Below are positions 17,058-26,101 of a DNA stretch of 64,000 bases, one piece after another (position 1 is the first letter of the stretch; every line of letters begins with the position of its first letter). The notes below the pieces were generated by a model that did no database searches, was not told where the DNA came from, and saw only the letters and a list, made by a program, of their open reading frames with translations. The DNA lies in assembly GCA_900471925.1 (NCBI GenBank), contig UCGV01000001.1, positions 124,001-188,000 of the forward strand, in the 5' to 3' direction. Source of the stretch: Hyphomicrobiales bacterium. GTDB lineage: Bacteria; Pseudomonadota; Alphaproteobacteria; Rhizobiales; Rhizobiaceae. The position numbers and the translations under genes were made by a program.

Positions 17058-17414
17058 ATGTTGATCTTGATTGCCGGGCCGTATCGGTCCGGAACGGGTG
17101 ACGACCCGGCAAAGATGGCCGCCAACCTCAAGCGCCTGGAAGCGCCGTCGCACGCCCTGTTCAAGGCGGGCCATGTGCCGATGATCGGCGAATGGGTGGC
17201 CCTGCCGGTCTGGAATGCCGCGGGCGGAAAATCGGTGGGTGACGATCTCTACGAGGAAATCTTCCATCCTGTCGCTGGCCGCCTGCTTCAGCTTTGCGAG
17301 GGCGTGCTGCGACTGCCGGGTGACTCCAAGGGTGCCGATAATGACGTGCGCATCGCGACCGAGCGGGGCATTCCGGTCTGGCACCGGCTGGAAGACGTGC
17401 CGGGCTGCGCATAA
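17058..17414 (+). CDS. DUF4406 domain protein
   Basis: 118 residues from the ATG at 17058, with GGAG six bases upstream; an earlier in-frame ATG at 17046 overlaps that site. It starts MLILIAGPYRSGTGDDP, the phosphate-binding-like loop of DUF4406, a family distantly related to nucleoside 2-deoxyribosyltransferases. A role in nucleotide metabolism is possible but untested. It is divergent from the DeoR regulator and followed 69 bp later by a GST gene. Confidence 0.8.
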   Translation: MLILIAGPYRSGTGDDPAKMAANLKRLEAPSHALFKAGHVPMIGEWVALPVWNAAGGKSVGDDLYEEIFHPVAGRLLQLCEGVLRLPGDSKGADNDVRIATERGIPVWHRLEDVPGCA

Positions 17415-17459
17415 AGAAAAGGGACACCTTTCGCAGGCCCCGAAGCTCACGCTATAAGG

Positions 17460-17476
17460 CTCCCCGAAAAGGGGAG
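17460..17476 (+). promoter_or_regulatory. Hairpin that masks the GST ribosome-binding site
   Basis: CTCCCC-gaaaa-GGGGAG. The right arm is the Shine-Dalgarno sequence of the GST gene (ATG at 17484, spacing 7). The stem can grow by two pairs (GGCTCCCC/GGGGAGTC with one G-U). Sequestering the site would hold down translation until melted. It could alternatively act as a weak terminator for the DUF4406 gene, but it lacks a T tract. Confidence 0.5.
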
Positions 17477-17483
17477 TCTCATC

Positions 17484-18104
17484 ATGCTCACGCTCTATTT
17501 CGCGCCAGGAAGCTGCGCACTCGCAAGTCTGATCACCCTGGAGGAATCGGGGCTCTCTTTCGAGGCGAAGAAGGTCAATACGAAGGAAAACGAGCAGCGC
17601 TCGGAAGCCTATCTGAAGATCAATCCGAAGGGTCGCGTGCCGGCACTGGGAACCGATCGCGGTGTGCTGACCGAGAACACGGCAATCCTTGCCTATATCG
17701 CCCAGATCGCTCCGGCCGCGAAACTTGCTCCGCTCGACGATCCCTACGAGTTTGCGCGGCTGCAGGCGTTCAACAGCTACATCTCATCGACAGTGCATGT
17801 GAACCATGCCCATCGGCCGCGCGGATATCGCTGGGCCGATGATGCCGCAGCGCTTGAAGCGATGAAGGCCAAAGTGCCGCAGACAATGACCGAAAGTTTC
17901 GAACTGATCGAAACGAGCCTGTTCGAGGGGCCGTGGGTGATGGGGCAGACCTACACGATTGCCGATCCCTATCTTTTCGTCATGACGGGTTGGTTGCCGT
18001 CCGACGGCGTCGATCCCGCCTTGTTTCCGAGGGTCAGCGACCATTATGCCCGGATGCTGCAGCGTCCCGCCGTGCAGCGCGCGCTCGCCCGCGAAAAAGC
18101 CTAG
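17484..18104 (+). CDS. Glutathione S-transferase, beta class
   Basis: 206 residues. The start LTLYFAPGSCALASLI is that of bacterial beta-class GSTs, with the catalytic cysteine at residue 11. The thioredoxin-like domain (1-80, cis-Pro in GRVPAL, TENTAILAYI for the gamma-glutamyl site) is followed by a helical domain (YTIADPYLFV, the N-capping box). It conjugates or reduces with glutathione in the cytoplasm. The stop overlaps the convergent MmcQ/YjbR gene by 4 bp through a CTAG. Confidence 0.93.
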   Translation: MLTLYFAPGSCALASLITLEESGLSFEAKKVNTKENEQRSEAYLKINPKGRVPALGTDRGVLTENTAILAYIAQIAPAAKLAPLDDPYEFARLQAFNSYISSTVHVNHAHRPRGYRWADDAAALEAMKAKVPQTMTESFELIETSLFEGPWVMGQTYTIADPYLFVMTGWLPSDGVDPALFPRVSDHYARMLQRPAVQRALAREKA

Positions 18105-18454
18105 GCTCGATAGGCGGAAATCAGCTTCTTCGGCGCCCGGTAGGTCCAGGCGTCGATCAGCCGCTGCTTGAGTTCGTCATCGCCGATCACCGCGATCCGA
18201 ACTGGCAGGTGCGGCCAGCCGACATAATGGTTGGTCTGATAGTAGATGTCGGGTGCCATTGTCAGCAGATGTTCCTTGTGGTCGATCGGGACCGAGATCA
18301 CCACCGTCTCGTCATTCTTGACCGCGACGAAACTCTTGCCGCCCACCTTCAGCGCCAGATTGCCATAAGAGGTGCTTTCCTCGATCCCCGGTAGCCCGGC
18401 CTCCTTTGCCAGTCGCGTCAACCTTGCCAGAATGCCTTCCACGCTTTCCGTCAT
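18101..18454 (-). CDS. MmcQ/YjbR family protein
   Basis: 117 residues from the ATG at 18454 (MTESVEGILARL). The family pattern is visible: ESTSYGNLALKVGGKSFVAVKN in the N-terminal half, then DIYYQTNHYVGWPHLPVRI. YjbR-fold proteins resemble the double-wing DNA-binding motif, but no molecular function is established. It stands next to the small gene 18498-18695 on the same strand. Confidence 0.82.
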   Translation of the reverse strand: MTESVEGILARLTRLAKEAGLPGIEESTSYGNLALKVGGKSFVAVKNDETVVISVPIDHKEHLLTMAPDIYYQTNHYVGWPHLPVRIAVIGDDELKQRLIDAWTYRAPKKLISAYRA

Positions 18455-18497
18455 GCGCCCCGCCCCGAATATTCGATAGCGGGAATATATCACTGAT

Positions 18498-18695
18498 TCA
18501 GGCGCATTTCTCTAGCTGCCGTTGTGGTATCTCTGTGGATACCGGGATCGGCAGAGGCAGATCCGCAAGCTCCCGCTGCGACATGGATGCGATATCGGGG
18601 TGATCAAGCAGATCGTCTTCCCGGCGGGACTGGGCCGGGGCGCTCTCGGTGTCGGCGGTCGATGGGCTCAAGAAAAACTTCAGCATTGACATCAT
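18498..18695 (-). CDS. Small uncharacterised protein
   Basis: 65 residues from the ATG at 18695 (MMSMLKFFLSP). A short hydrophobic start is followed by an acidic, proline-rich stretch with DDLLDHPDIASMSQRELADLPLP. That pattern resembles small rhizobial proteins ending in a DHPDI...LADLP motif, but I cannot name a family. Codon use looks ordinary. The ribosome-binding site is weak (GCGAG). It may be co-transcribed with the MmcQ/YjbR gene 43 bp downstream. Confidence 0.5.
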   Translation of the reverse strand: MMSMLKFFLSPSTADTESAPAQSRREDDLLDHPDIASMSQRELADLPLPIPVSTEIPQRQLEKCA

Positions 18696-18860
18696 GGTCT
18701 CGCTTTCTGAAGGCAAGCCGCAGCCCTTCGCGCAAGAGCAGGAAAATCTGCTGCATCACACCTGCAACGGCTCAAAGACAAATGCCTTATGATGACAATA
18801 TCAATGTTAAGCGGCGGCTTTTCAATTGAGATTACCAACTCGATGCTATAGGAAAACTAT

Positions 18861-19757
18861 ATGAGAAATCTGAATTCCGTGCATCTGAATGGCCTCCGCG
18901 CCCTGGAAGCTGTCGGCCGCTTTGGTTCATTGCAGGCCGCAGCCGATGAGCTTGGCGTTTCCGTCGGTGCCGTCAGCCAGCAGGTCATCAAGGCCGAAGC
19001 CCAGCTCGGCCGGCTGCTTTTCGAGCGTTCACCGAAGGGTATGCTTGTGACGGAAGCCGGTGTTCCCGTTCTTGCCGCGCTGAACGAGGGCTTTCTCCGG
19101 CTTTCGGAAGGCGTTGCCATGGCGCAGCGCAAGGATGAGTGCATTCTGACCATCTCGGTGGCACCGGTCCTCGCCGCCCGCTGGCTCGTCTGCCGGCTGG
19201 ACCGGTTCATGGAACGCCATCCTGAGATCAACCTGCGCCTCGATGCAACGACGAAGCTCGTCAATCCGGCTGCCTCCGATATCGACGTCGCCATCCGCGT
19301 CGGCAAGGGCCAATGGCCGGGCGTGAGGGTCGAACATCTCCTGGATCAGCTGGTATTTCCGGTCTGCTCTCCGCAGATGGCCGAACAATTAAAGGAGCCG
19401 GCCGATATTCTCAAGCTGCCGGCCGTCATCGATGCTCATGCCATGTTCACATGGGATATCTGGATACGGGCAGCTGGCCTCTCCGGTGCGCCGCCCGCCG
19501 TGCGCCACAGCTTCAACGATGCCTCACTCTGTCTGGATGCCGCGATTGCAGGGCAGGGCGTGATGCTCGCCTGGCAGACGCTTGCGCGGTTTTCGCTGGA
19601 GGAAGGGCGGCTGGTGGCGCCCTTCGGCATCCGCGCCAATACCGGCGACGGCTATTATTTCGTCACCGCCGAAGGCGGTCGCGAACCGAAGAAGGTGCGC
19701 GACTTCAAGGCCTGGATTCGCGAAGAAATGGCCGAAACGGCTGCGATCTTCGGTTAG
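18861..19757 (+). CDS. LysR family transcriptional regulator (GcvA-like)
   Basis: 298 residues. The start HLNGLRALEAVGRFGSLQAAADELGVSVGAVSQQVIKAE is the LysR HTH in the GcvA-like form. The effector domain begins near residue 95. An inverted repeat TATAG-gaaaa-CTATA (18847-18861) overlaps the start codon region and could be an autoregulatory site. The gene ends 3 bp before the stop of a convergent GST, so no target is evident from divergence; the small protein gene at 18498-18695 lies upstream on the other strand. Confidence 0.92.
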   Translation: MRNLNSVHLNGLRALEAVGRFGSLQAAADELGVSVGAVSQQVIKAEAQLGRLLFERSPKGMLVTEAGVPVLAALNEGFLRLSEGVAMAQRKDECILTISVAPVLAARWLVCRLDRFMERHPEINLRLDATTKLVNPAASDIDVAIRVGKGQWPGVRVEHLLDQLVFPVCSPQMAEQLKEPADILKLPAVIDAHAMFTWDIWIRAAGLSGAPPAVRHSFNDASLCLDAAIAGQGVMLAWQTLARFSLEEGRLVAPFGIRANTGDGYYFVTAEGGREPKKVRDFKAWIREEMAETAAIFG

Positions 19758-19760
19758 CTA

Positions 19761-20426
19761 TCAGACCTCAACAGGCTCCAGCGAGCGCTTGCGCTGCATT
19801 TCCAGATAGGCTGGGCGCGACTGGCAGCGCTTGATCCACGCATCGATATTCGGATGCGCCGCAAATATCGAGGTCTCACTCTGGGCGTAGCGCAGCACTT
19901 CCGCGATATTGAGGTCGGCGACCGTAAAGCGTCCGCCGACGATCCAGTCCTTGCCCTCAAGATGCTTTTCAAGCACGCCAAGCGGCCGCTTCATGGTGCG
20001 GCTGGCGACATCGATCACCGCGCGTCCGGCCTCGGTATTTTCCTTGCCGTCATCATAGGTCGAAACGATCTTGCCGGTATTGCCGTCGAGCTCGGAAATG
20101 GCCCAGATCGTCCACATCGACAACAAACCGTCTTCTTCGACGGTTTTTCCGCCAAGTTCGCCGCCATATTTGCGGCCAAGATAGAGATTGATCGCCAATG
20201 ACTCGTTCATGACGAGATCGCCGTCCTCTATAGCCGGGATCATCGCCATCGGGTTGATGGCCAGAAACTCCGGCGAGAGCGTATTGATCGGCGCATCCGG
20301 CGCGAGCGGATTGTCGAGCCGTCTCGCCTGCAGCACCGGCACGGACCGGAATTCGATCCCCAGTTCCTCGGCCATCCAGTAAACGCGCGCGGTCCGCGAG
20401 CGATAAACGCCATAAATCGTCAGCAT
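19761..20426 (-). CDS. Glutathione S-transferase family protein
   Basis: 221 residues. N-terminal thioredoxin-like domain (LTIYGVYRSRTARVYWMAEELGIEF) with NPMAMIPAI (cis-Pro) and MNESLAINLYLGRKYG (glutathione site), then an all-helical domain with RFTVADLNIAEVL. The catalytic residue would be Ser or Tyr in YRSRTARV; no cysteine is at the usual place. Cytoplasmic detoxification is inferred. It is convergent with the LysR gene and has no operon partner. Confidence 0.9.
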   Translation of the reverse strand: MLTIYGVYRSRTARVYWMAEELGIEFRSVPVLQARRLDNPLAPDAPINTLSPEFLAINPMAMIPAIEDGDLVMNESLAINLYLGRKYGGELGGKTVEEDGLLSMWTIWAISELDGNTGKIVSTYDDGKENTEAGRAVIDVASRTMKRPLGVLEKHLEGKDWIVGGRFTVADLNIAEVLRYAQSETSIFAAHPNIDAWIKRCQSRPAYLEMQRKRSLEPVEV

Positions 20427-20522
20427 GAGAGCCCCTCTTCCTTTGTGCGCCGACCCTAAAGCCGACGCTCTACTGAAGGAAGCGCCTGAGGATGATATCT
20501 TGATGAAAGCTTTTGATGGCGC

Positions 20523-21899
20523 TTAGGAAATCCGGTTCCGCTCGACCGTCAGTTGTGCGTAGCGCGTGCCGCCGTCACCAAGTTCGTCGGAAACCTGTTT
20601 CTCCCATTCGAAGCCGAATACCGCACCCTTGCCCATCTCCTGGAAGATGTTGTCGGTGATGACGGCAGTACCGGCGCCCTCGGCAACCGAGATCGCGCAG
20701 CCGACCGGCGATTTGCGCACCACATTGGCGTTGACGATGACATTGCGCAGATAAGGCCCCCAGCCGATCTGGAGCCCCCATCGCGGCGCATCCTCGATGA
20801 CATTGCCCGTAACAAGCGTATCGGCCTCGGCCGCAATGCCGATGCCGAACCCGACTTCGTGCTTGTAAGGCCCATCGAGCGTCAGATTACGGATGACATT
20901 GCCCGTCACACTCGCCAGCCGGCCGCCTTGGTCGAAATTGGCAATCGAAATGCCGTTCGCCGCCCCGTCGATCACATTGCCTGTTACAACGGCGCCAACA
21001 AATTCGAATTCCACATAGATCGCCGTCTCGCCCGAGCGGCGGCACTGATTGTTGCTGATCAGGACGTTGGAGCCGGAATTGGCGCGGATGGCGGTAAAGG
21101 CGCAGTCGGAAATCTGGTTGTTGCTGATCGTCACGCCGTCCGCACGGAAGATGTTGATGCCGTTCCCGTTTTCGCCGGTGCCGCCGTCATTGGCGCGGAT
21201 ATTGGAGACGCGATTGCCGGAAACGATCGTGCCGTCCTCGGCCTTCTTCCAGCGATGCACCAGAATGCCACCATTGCCGCAGTCGGACACAACATTATCC
21301 GTGATCGAGAGCCCTGATGATTCCACCACGTAAATGCCGGATTGCGCCGCGCCCGAAATGCTGCTGCGCCCGATCCTCCCGCCGCAGCGCTCGAGCTGTA
21401 GTCCATATTTACTGCTACCGACGATCTCGCAATTGTCGATCAGCACTTCGCCAACGCTGGTGAACTGGACGAGCGCGCCGGCATAGTCGGCAAGCCAGCG
21501 GTTCGCTCCGTCGATGACGAGATTGGAAAGCTCGATGCGGCCGACATTTTCGGCGGCGAACAGATGGCCTTCGCCGGTGTAGACGATCCGTGTTGCGCCC
21601 GGCACGCCGATGATGCGCGTATTGTCGGGCAGTGTGAGGTTGGAAATACGATAGGCGCCTGGCGGCAGGAAGACCGGCGCATTCTCGCGCGCCGCCTTCT
21701 CGATCATCTGCTGCAGATTGCGGTTCTTCTTGTCGCCGCTTTCGGGAATGGCGCGATATTGCACGGCATCGATCGAGCCGCGCAGGTCCGGGCTGCCGGC
21801 CGGCGCTGCAAAGACGCGTGGCGCCGCCATGGCCGCGGCGGAGGCGGCTGCCATGCCGAGCAAGTGCCGGCGGGAAATCGTGCTGAATTCTTTCTTCAT
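20523..21899 (-). CDS. Tat-exported parallel beta-helix repeat protein (TIGR03808 type)
   Basis: 458 residues from the ATG at 21899 (MKKEFSTISRRHLLG). The twin-arginine signal SRRHLLGMAAASAAAMAA is followed by a cleavage site near FAAPAG. The rest is a run of about 22-residue strands with GNxI/NNxI turns (TGNVIDGAANGI, SNNQISDC, TDNVVSDCGNGGI), typical of right-handed beta helices of the pectate-lyase type. It matches the TIGR03808 group of Tat-translocated repeat proteins found in rhizobia, of unknown function. Polysaccharide binding or cleavage is possible. The in-frame extension to 22076 lacks support. Confidence 0.87.
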   Translation of the reverse strand: MKKEFSTISRRHLLGMAAASAAAMAAPRVFAAPAGSPDLRGSIDAVQYRAIPESGDKKNRNLQQMIEKAARENAPVFLPPGAYRISNLTLPDNTRIIGVPGATRIVYTGEGHLFAAENVGRIELSNLVIDGANRWLADYAGALVQFTSVGEVLIDNCEIVGSSKYGLQLERCGGRIGRSSISGAAQSGIYVVESSGLSITDNVVSDCGNGGILVHRWKKAEDGTIVSGNRVSNIRANDGGTGENGNGINIFRADGVTISNNQISDCAFTAIRANSGSNVLISNNQCRRSGETAIYVEFEFVGAVVTGNVIDGAANGISIANFDQGGRLASVTGNVIRNLTLDGPYKHEVGFGIGIAAEADTLVTGNVIEDAPRWGLQIGWGPYLRNVIVNANVVRKSPVGCAISVAEGAGTAVITDNIFQEMGKGAVFGFEWEKQVSDELGDGGTRYAQLTVERNRIS

Positions 21900-22124
21900 G
21901 CCCGTAGTGACGCAGGAATCGTGCCAGCGGCAATGTTCCTTTTTGCTACATGTCCGCAACAGAAGAATAACTTCCGGTCGAGTAACGCCGGTAATATTTC
22001 TAATATTGTCGTCTTGTTCACCTTTCCATTTAAGCAACTCGAAGGAAATGACGGTTAGTTTGGAAAGCGGTTTCAATTATGATTATTGTAGATAAGGCCT
22101 GCCTTTCACCAGGAGATCAGCGTC

Positions 22125-24419
22125 ATGAACGAAATGGGTGCTCGACGTTGGGAATCTGGTGAAACCTTCAGTGCCGAGAGCCGCCGTATCGTCGCCGCAA
22201 CCGAAGCGATGATGGCAGCCACCGCTCGTCATCTCCCCGAAGGCATAGAAAACCTTCGCCTCAAGGCGATCGTCCACGAGCTCCCCGATTTTCTCTACGT
22301 GAAGGACCGTGACGGCCGCTTCGTCTTCGCCAATGCTGTCATGGCCCGCAGCCATGGCTTTGAAAACGCCGCGGAGATTGCCGGCAAGCGCGATTTCGAC
22401 CTGTTCGATTTTGACACGGCCCGCCGTTACTTCGATGTCGAGCAGGATATCATGTTAGGTGGTGAGCCGCGCGTCGACATGGAAGAGCTGGTGCCGCTGC
22501 CGGACGGCGGCACGATGTGCCGGTTGACCTCCAAGATCCCGTTGCGCAACGATCGCGGAGAGGTCGTCGGCCTCATCGGCATTTCGCGCGATATTACCGA
22601 GCGCAAGCGGCAGGAAGAGCTTTATCGCGGCCAGGCGAACCTCCTGGAGATGATCGCCCGCAACGAGCCGCTGCCGATGATCCTTGAGGCGCTGGTGCTG
22701 ATGATCGAGCGTCAGGTGCCCGGCATTTCCGGCTCCGTGCTGCTTCTCGACAGCGAAGGTACGCGGCTCTATCACGGGGCTGCCCCCAATCTGCCCGGCT
22801 CCTACAGCCGCATGATCGATGGCATCGTCATCGGCCCCAAAGTCGGCTCCTGCGGTACGGCGGCATGGCGGGGCGAAACCGTCATCGTCGAGGATGTCAT
22901 GGCCGATCCGCTCTGGGAAGACTTCCGAGCGATCATCAGCCAGTATGGTCTGCGCTCGTGCTGGTCCACTCCGATCTGCACCTCGCAGAAGAATGTGCTC
23001 GGCACCTTCGCACTCTATTCGAAGGAGAGGCGCCGCCCGACCGAGCGTGAGATGAAGCTCGTGGGGCTCGCTACCCACATTGCCGGCATTGCCATCGAGC
23101 GCAAGCGCGTTGACGACCGCATCCATTTCATGGCCCATCATGACGATCTGACCGGCCTGCCGAACCGCGCCTTCCTGAAGGAGCGGATGGCGAAGATCCT
23201 CGACCAGGCCCGCCGCAACAATCGCAAGGTCACGGTCGCCTACATCGATCTCGATAATTTCAAGGAAATCAACGATACCAACGGCCATGCCGCTGGCGAT
23301 GAAGTGCTGAAGGAAACGGCAGCCCGCATGGCCAATTGCGTGCGCGCGTCCGACATGGTCGTGCGCCTCGGCGGTGACGAATTCCTCGTCGTGCTCGTCC
23401 ATCAGTCGAGCCATGACGCCGGCATCATGCGGCGCCTGCGGGAACTGCAGAAGGCGATTTCCAAGCCGATACGCTCTGAGGTCGGCGAGATCGCCGTCAC
23501 TTCCAGCATCGGTATCGCCGCTTTCCCGTGGGACGGCGCCACTCCGGACGAACTGCTTTCCAATGCCGACAAGGCGATGTACCGCGCCAAGCAACTTGGC
23601 CGCAACACGCTGCAATATCACGATGGCGTCGTCAGCAATGCTGTCGATCTGCCGCTCAGCGAACAGGAAGAATTGCGCCAGGCGATCGTCGCCAACCAGC
23701 TTTTCCTGCTCTACCAGCCGCAGGTCGATGTCGCGACGGGCCGCATCACCGGTCTTGAAGCGCTAGTGCGCTGGAACCATCCAGTCAAAGGCGTCATTCC
23801 GCCCCTGAATTTCATCCCGCTTGCGGAGGAAACTGGCCTCATCGTGCCGCTTGGCCTTTGGGTTCTGAGCGAGGCCTGCCGTCAGGCCCGCGCCTGGCAG
23901 GATATGGGCCTCGCGCCGCTGACGATCGCCGTCAACGTTTCGCCCAAGCAGTTCGCCGATCCGGATTTTGCCTCCCACGTTGCGGAGGCGATCGAAAAAC
24001 ACCGCCTGGACGCACGCTGGCTGGAGCTGGAAGTGACCGAAAGCGTCATCATGCATGATGCCGCCCGCGCACTCGCCATCATGCTGTCGTTGCGCGGGCT
24101 CGGCGTGCGCCTGTCGATCGACGATTTCGGCTCCGGCTATTCCTCGCTTGCGGCATTGAAGACCTTCCCCTTCGATCGGCTGAAGATGGACCGCTCGCTG
24201 GTCGAGGCCCTGCCGGCCGACAAGACCGCGGTCGCCATTGCCTCGGCGGTCATTTCGCTGGCGCAGACCCTGAAGCTTTCGGTGCTCGCCGAAGGTGTGG
24301 AAACCGATGCCCAGCTGGAATTCCTGCGGTGGGCCAAGTGCGAAGAAGCGCAGGGCTATCGCTTCTCCAAGCCCGTTGCGCCTGAGGAAATCGTCACCAT
24401 GTTGACGCGAAGCGCCTGA
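22125..24419 (+). CDS. PAS-GAF-GGDEF-EAL cyclic di-GMP enzyme
   Basis: 764 residues. PAS domain with PAC motif (about 45-165, ending GISRDITERK), GAF domain (about 180-335), GGDEF (about 345-510; RLGGDEFLVVL near 413) and EAL (about 520-760; GLEALVRW near 543, IDDFGSGYSSLA near 665, AEGVET). Both catalytic motifs are intact, so cyclic di-GMP synthesis and hydrolysis are both possible, switched by the PAS/GAF sensors. No inhibitory-site RxxD is evident before GGDEF. No transmembrane segment. AGGAGA precedes the ATG. The stop abuts the stop of the convergent phosphodiesterase gene. Confidence 0.95.
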   Translation: MNEMGARRWESGETFSAESRRIVAATEAMMAATARHLPEGIENLRLKAIVHELPDFLYVKDRDGRFVFANAVMARSHGFENAAEIAGKRDFDLFDFDTARRYFDVEQDIMLGGEPRVDMEELVPLPDGGTMCRLTSKIPLRNDRGEVVGLIGISRDITERKRQEELYRGQANLLEMIARNEPLPMILEALVLMIERQVPGISGSVLLLDSEGTRLYHGAAPNLPGSYSRMIDGIVIGPKVGSCGTAAWRGETVIVEDVMADPLWEDFRAIISQYGLRSCWSTPICTSQKNVLGTFALYSKERRRPTEREMKLVGLATHIAGIAIERKRVDDRIHFMAHHDDLTGLPNRAFLKERMAKILDQARRNNRKVTVAYIDLDNFKEINDTNGHAAGDEVLKETAARMANCVRASDMVVRLGGDEFLVVLVHQSSHDAGIMRRLRELQKAISKPIRSEVGEIAVTSSIGIAAFPWDGATPDELLSNADKAMYRAKQLGRNTLQYHDGVVSNAVDLPLSEQEELRQAIVANQLFLLYQPQVDVATGRITGLEALVRWNHPVKGVIPPLNFIPLAEETGLIVPLGLWVLSEACRQARAWQDMGLAPLTIAVNVSPKQFADPDFASHVAEAIEKHRLDARWLELEVTESVIMHDAARALAIMLSLRGLGVRLSIDDFGSGYSSLAALKTFPFDRLKMDRSLVEALPADKTAVAIASAVISLAQTLKLSVLAEGVETDAQLEFLRWAKCEEAQGYRFSKPVAPEEIVTMLTRSA

Positions 24420-25391
24420 TCACTTCACCAGATCGGCGATCGTCTCGATCTCGTTCGTCCATATGCCGCCGGAATAATCAGGCGGCAGTTGCGCCAGCCG
24501 TTCGGCATCGTCGATGCCGGTCGAAAAGCCGCCGCCGTGATAGGGGCCGATCACGAAGACCTGCGTATTGGCATCGCGCATCCGGTCGAGAAACCTGTCC
24601 GGCCAGCCCCAGAGCCAAGGGGCATAGTTGATCGGCACCAGCATCATCGCATTCTTGCAGGCGCCGGGTAGAATGCCCGTCCAGCCGTAGCCGATATAGC
24701 CGGTAAGGCAGCCCATCAGGCTGGCGCGCGACGCCGTTCGGATATCGGGCGCCAGTTGCCGGATGCGTTCGATCGGTTCATCGCCGCCATAGACGATGAT
24801 ATTGGCGCGCCGCTCGGCGGAGAGGCCGTTCAGCACCGCAGCAAGCTTCTCGCCCTCGGAAGGGTCGCGGCTTTTGACATTGATGAGCAGATGTTTGTCC
24901 GGGAAGGTCGAAACGACTTCATCCAGCGTCGGCATCTGGCCGATGCCCTTGCTGCGAAACGGGAAGGTCTTGCCACCATCGGCGGTATAGCCGTAGCCGA
25001 TATCGAGCAATTTCATCTCGGCCATCGAATGTTCGCGCGTGACACCGTGACCATCCGTGCGGCAATCGAGCGTCCAGTCGTGGAAGATCGCGAATTGCCC
25101 GTCTGTCGTCGGATGCACATCCACCTCCACCACGTCGGCACCGGCATTGAAACCGGCCTGCATGGAGCGGATCGTATTTTCGAGATAATCATGTTTCGGC
25201 GGCAGCATCCGCGCAGCCGTGCAAGTATCGTTCTTGAGGTCTGTCTCATCGAACCGCTGGGCGATGCCGCGATGCGCCAGAAGCAGCGGTTTGCCCTGCT
25301 GATGCTCCGCTAAAAGACTGGTATTGTTGAGATAAACCACTGCGGCAAAGGCGAGAACCCCCAGGCCTATATATTTGAGCTTCCGTCCCAT
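24420..25391 (-). CDS. Glycerophosphodiester phosphodiesterase family protein
   Basis: 323 residues. An N-terminal membrane anchor or uncleaved signal (residues 6-24) precedes the GDPD TIM-barrel. Catalytic motifs are present: LAHRG near 38, ENT near 72, VEVDVHPTTDGQFAIFHD (metal and acid-base residues). The family hydrolyses glycerophosphodiesters to glycerol 3-phosphate, or related lipids. The membrane-anchored active site would face the periplasm. GGAGG precedes the ATG. Confidence 0.9.
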   Translation of the reverse strand: MGRKLKYIGLGVLAFAAVVYLNNTSLLAEHQQGKPLLLAHRGIAQRFDETDLKNDTCTAARMLPPKHDYLENTIRSMQAGFNAGADVVEVDVHPTTDGQFAIFHDWTLDCRTDGHGVTREHSMAEMKLLDIGYGYTADGGKTFPFRSKGIGQMPTLDEVVSTFPDKHLLINVKSRDPSEGEKLAAVLNGLSAERRANIIVYGGDEPIERIRQLAPDIRTASRASLMGCLTGYIGYGWTGILPGACKNAMMLVPINYAPWLWGWPDRFLDRMRDANTQVFVIGPYHGGGFSTGIDDAERLAQLPPDYSGGIWTNEIETIADLVK

Positions 25392-25530
25392 TATTTCCTC
25401 CGGCCATGCCCGCCAAATGGCTAGAAAGTGATTCCGGTGGTTCTTGGGCTCATTTGCGGCTTTTGTCGGTTAAACCTCGCCTTCACGTTGCAGGAACCCT
25501 ATCTTGACTCTGTAAAACAGGGAGGCAGCA

Positions 25531-26097
25531 ATGGCAGCGATTGCACTTTTTCATTCGGTCTATGGATTTCGCTCCATCGAGCGGGATGCGGCGACACGCC
25601 TTCGCGCGGCCGGGCATCAGGTCGTAACGCCCGATCTCTACGAAGGGCGGGTAGGGGCCACGATCGAGGAAGGTTTCGCCATCCGTGAGGAGATCGGCTG
25701 GATGCGGCTCTGCAAACGCGCCGAACAAGCGATCGCCGAATTGCCGGCATCGGCCGTGCTCGGCGGCTTTTCCATGGGCGCGGGCATCGCCGCCAGCCTC
25801 TGGCCTACCAGGCCGATGGCATCGGGCATGCTCCTGCTGCACAGTATCGCGGAAATTCCCGCCAATGCACGCGAGGGCATTCCCGTGCAGGTGCATCTCG
25901 CCGATCCTGACGATTTCGAGCCTGCCGATGAAGTGGCGGCATGGCGCGCTCATGCCGCGAGAGCCAATATCGCCCTGGAGGTTTTCTTCTATTCCGGCGC
26001 CGGCCATCTCTACACGGATCCGGCGCTTCCGGATTACGATGCCGGAGCAGCCGAGGCCACCTGGACCCGTGTCGATGCATTCCTCGCTGCACTTTGA
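25531..26097 (+). CDS. Dienelactone hydrolase family protein
   Basis: 188 residues, an alpha/beta hydrolase. The nucleophile elbow is GFSMGAG with Ser where classical dienelactone hydrolases have Cys. The acid lies in ADPDDF and the His in GAGHLYTDP, a complete catalytic triad. Short, cytoplasmic, no signal peptide. GGGAGG precedes the ATG. The substrate is unknown; the family name does not imply chloroaromatic degradation here. Confidence 0.88.
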   Translation: MAAIALFHSVYGFRSIERDAATRLRAAGHQVVTPDLYEGRVGATIEEGFAIREEIGWMRLCKRAEQAIAELPASAVLGGFSMGAGIAASLWPTRPMASGMLLLHSIAEIPANAREGIPVQVHLADPDDFEPADEVAAWRAHAARANIALEVFFYSGAGHLYTDPALPDYDAGAAEATWTRVDAFLAAL

Positions 26098-26101
26098 GTG
26101 A

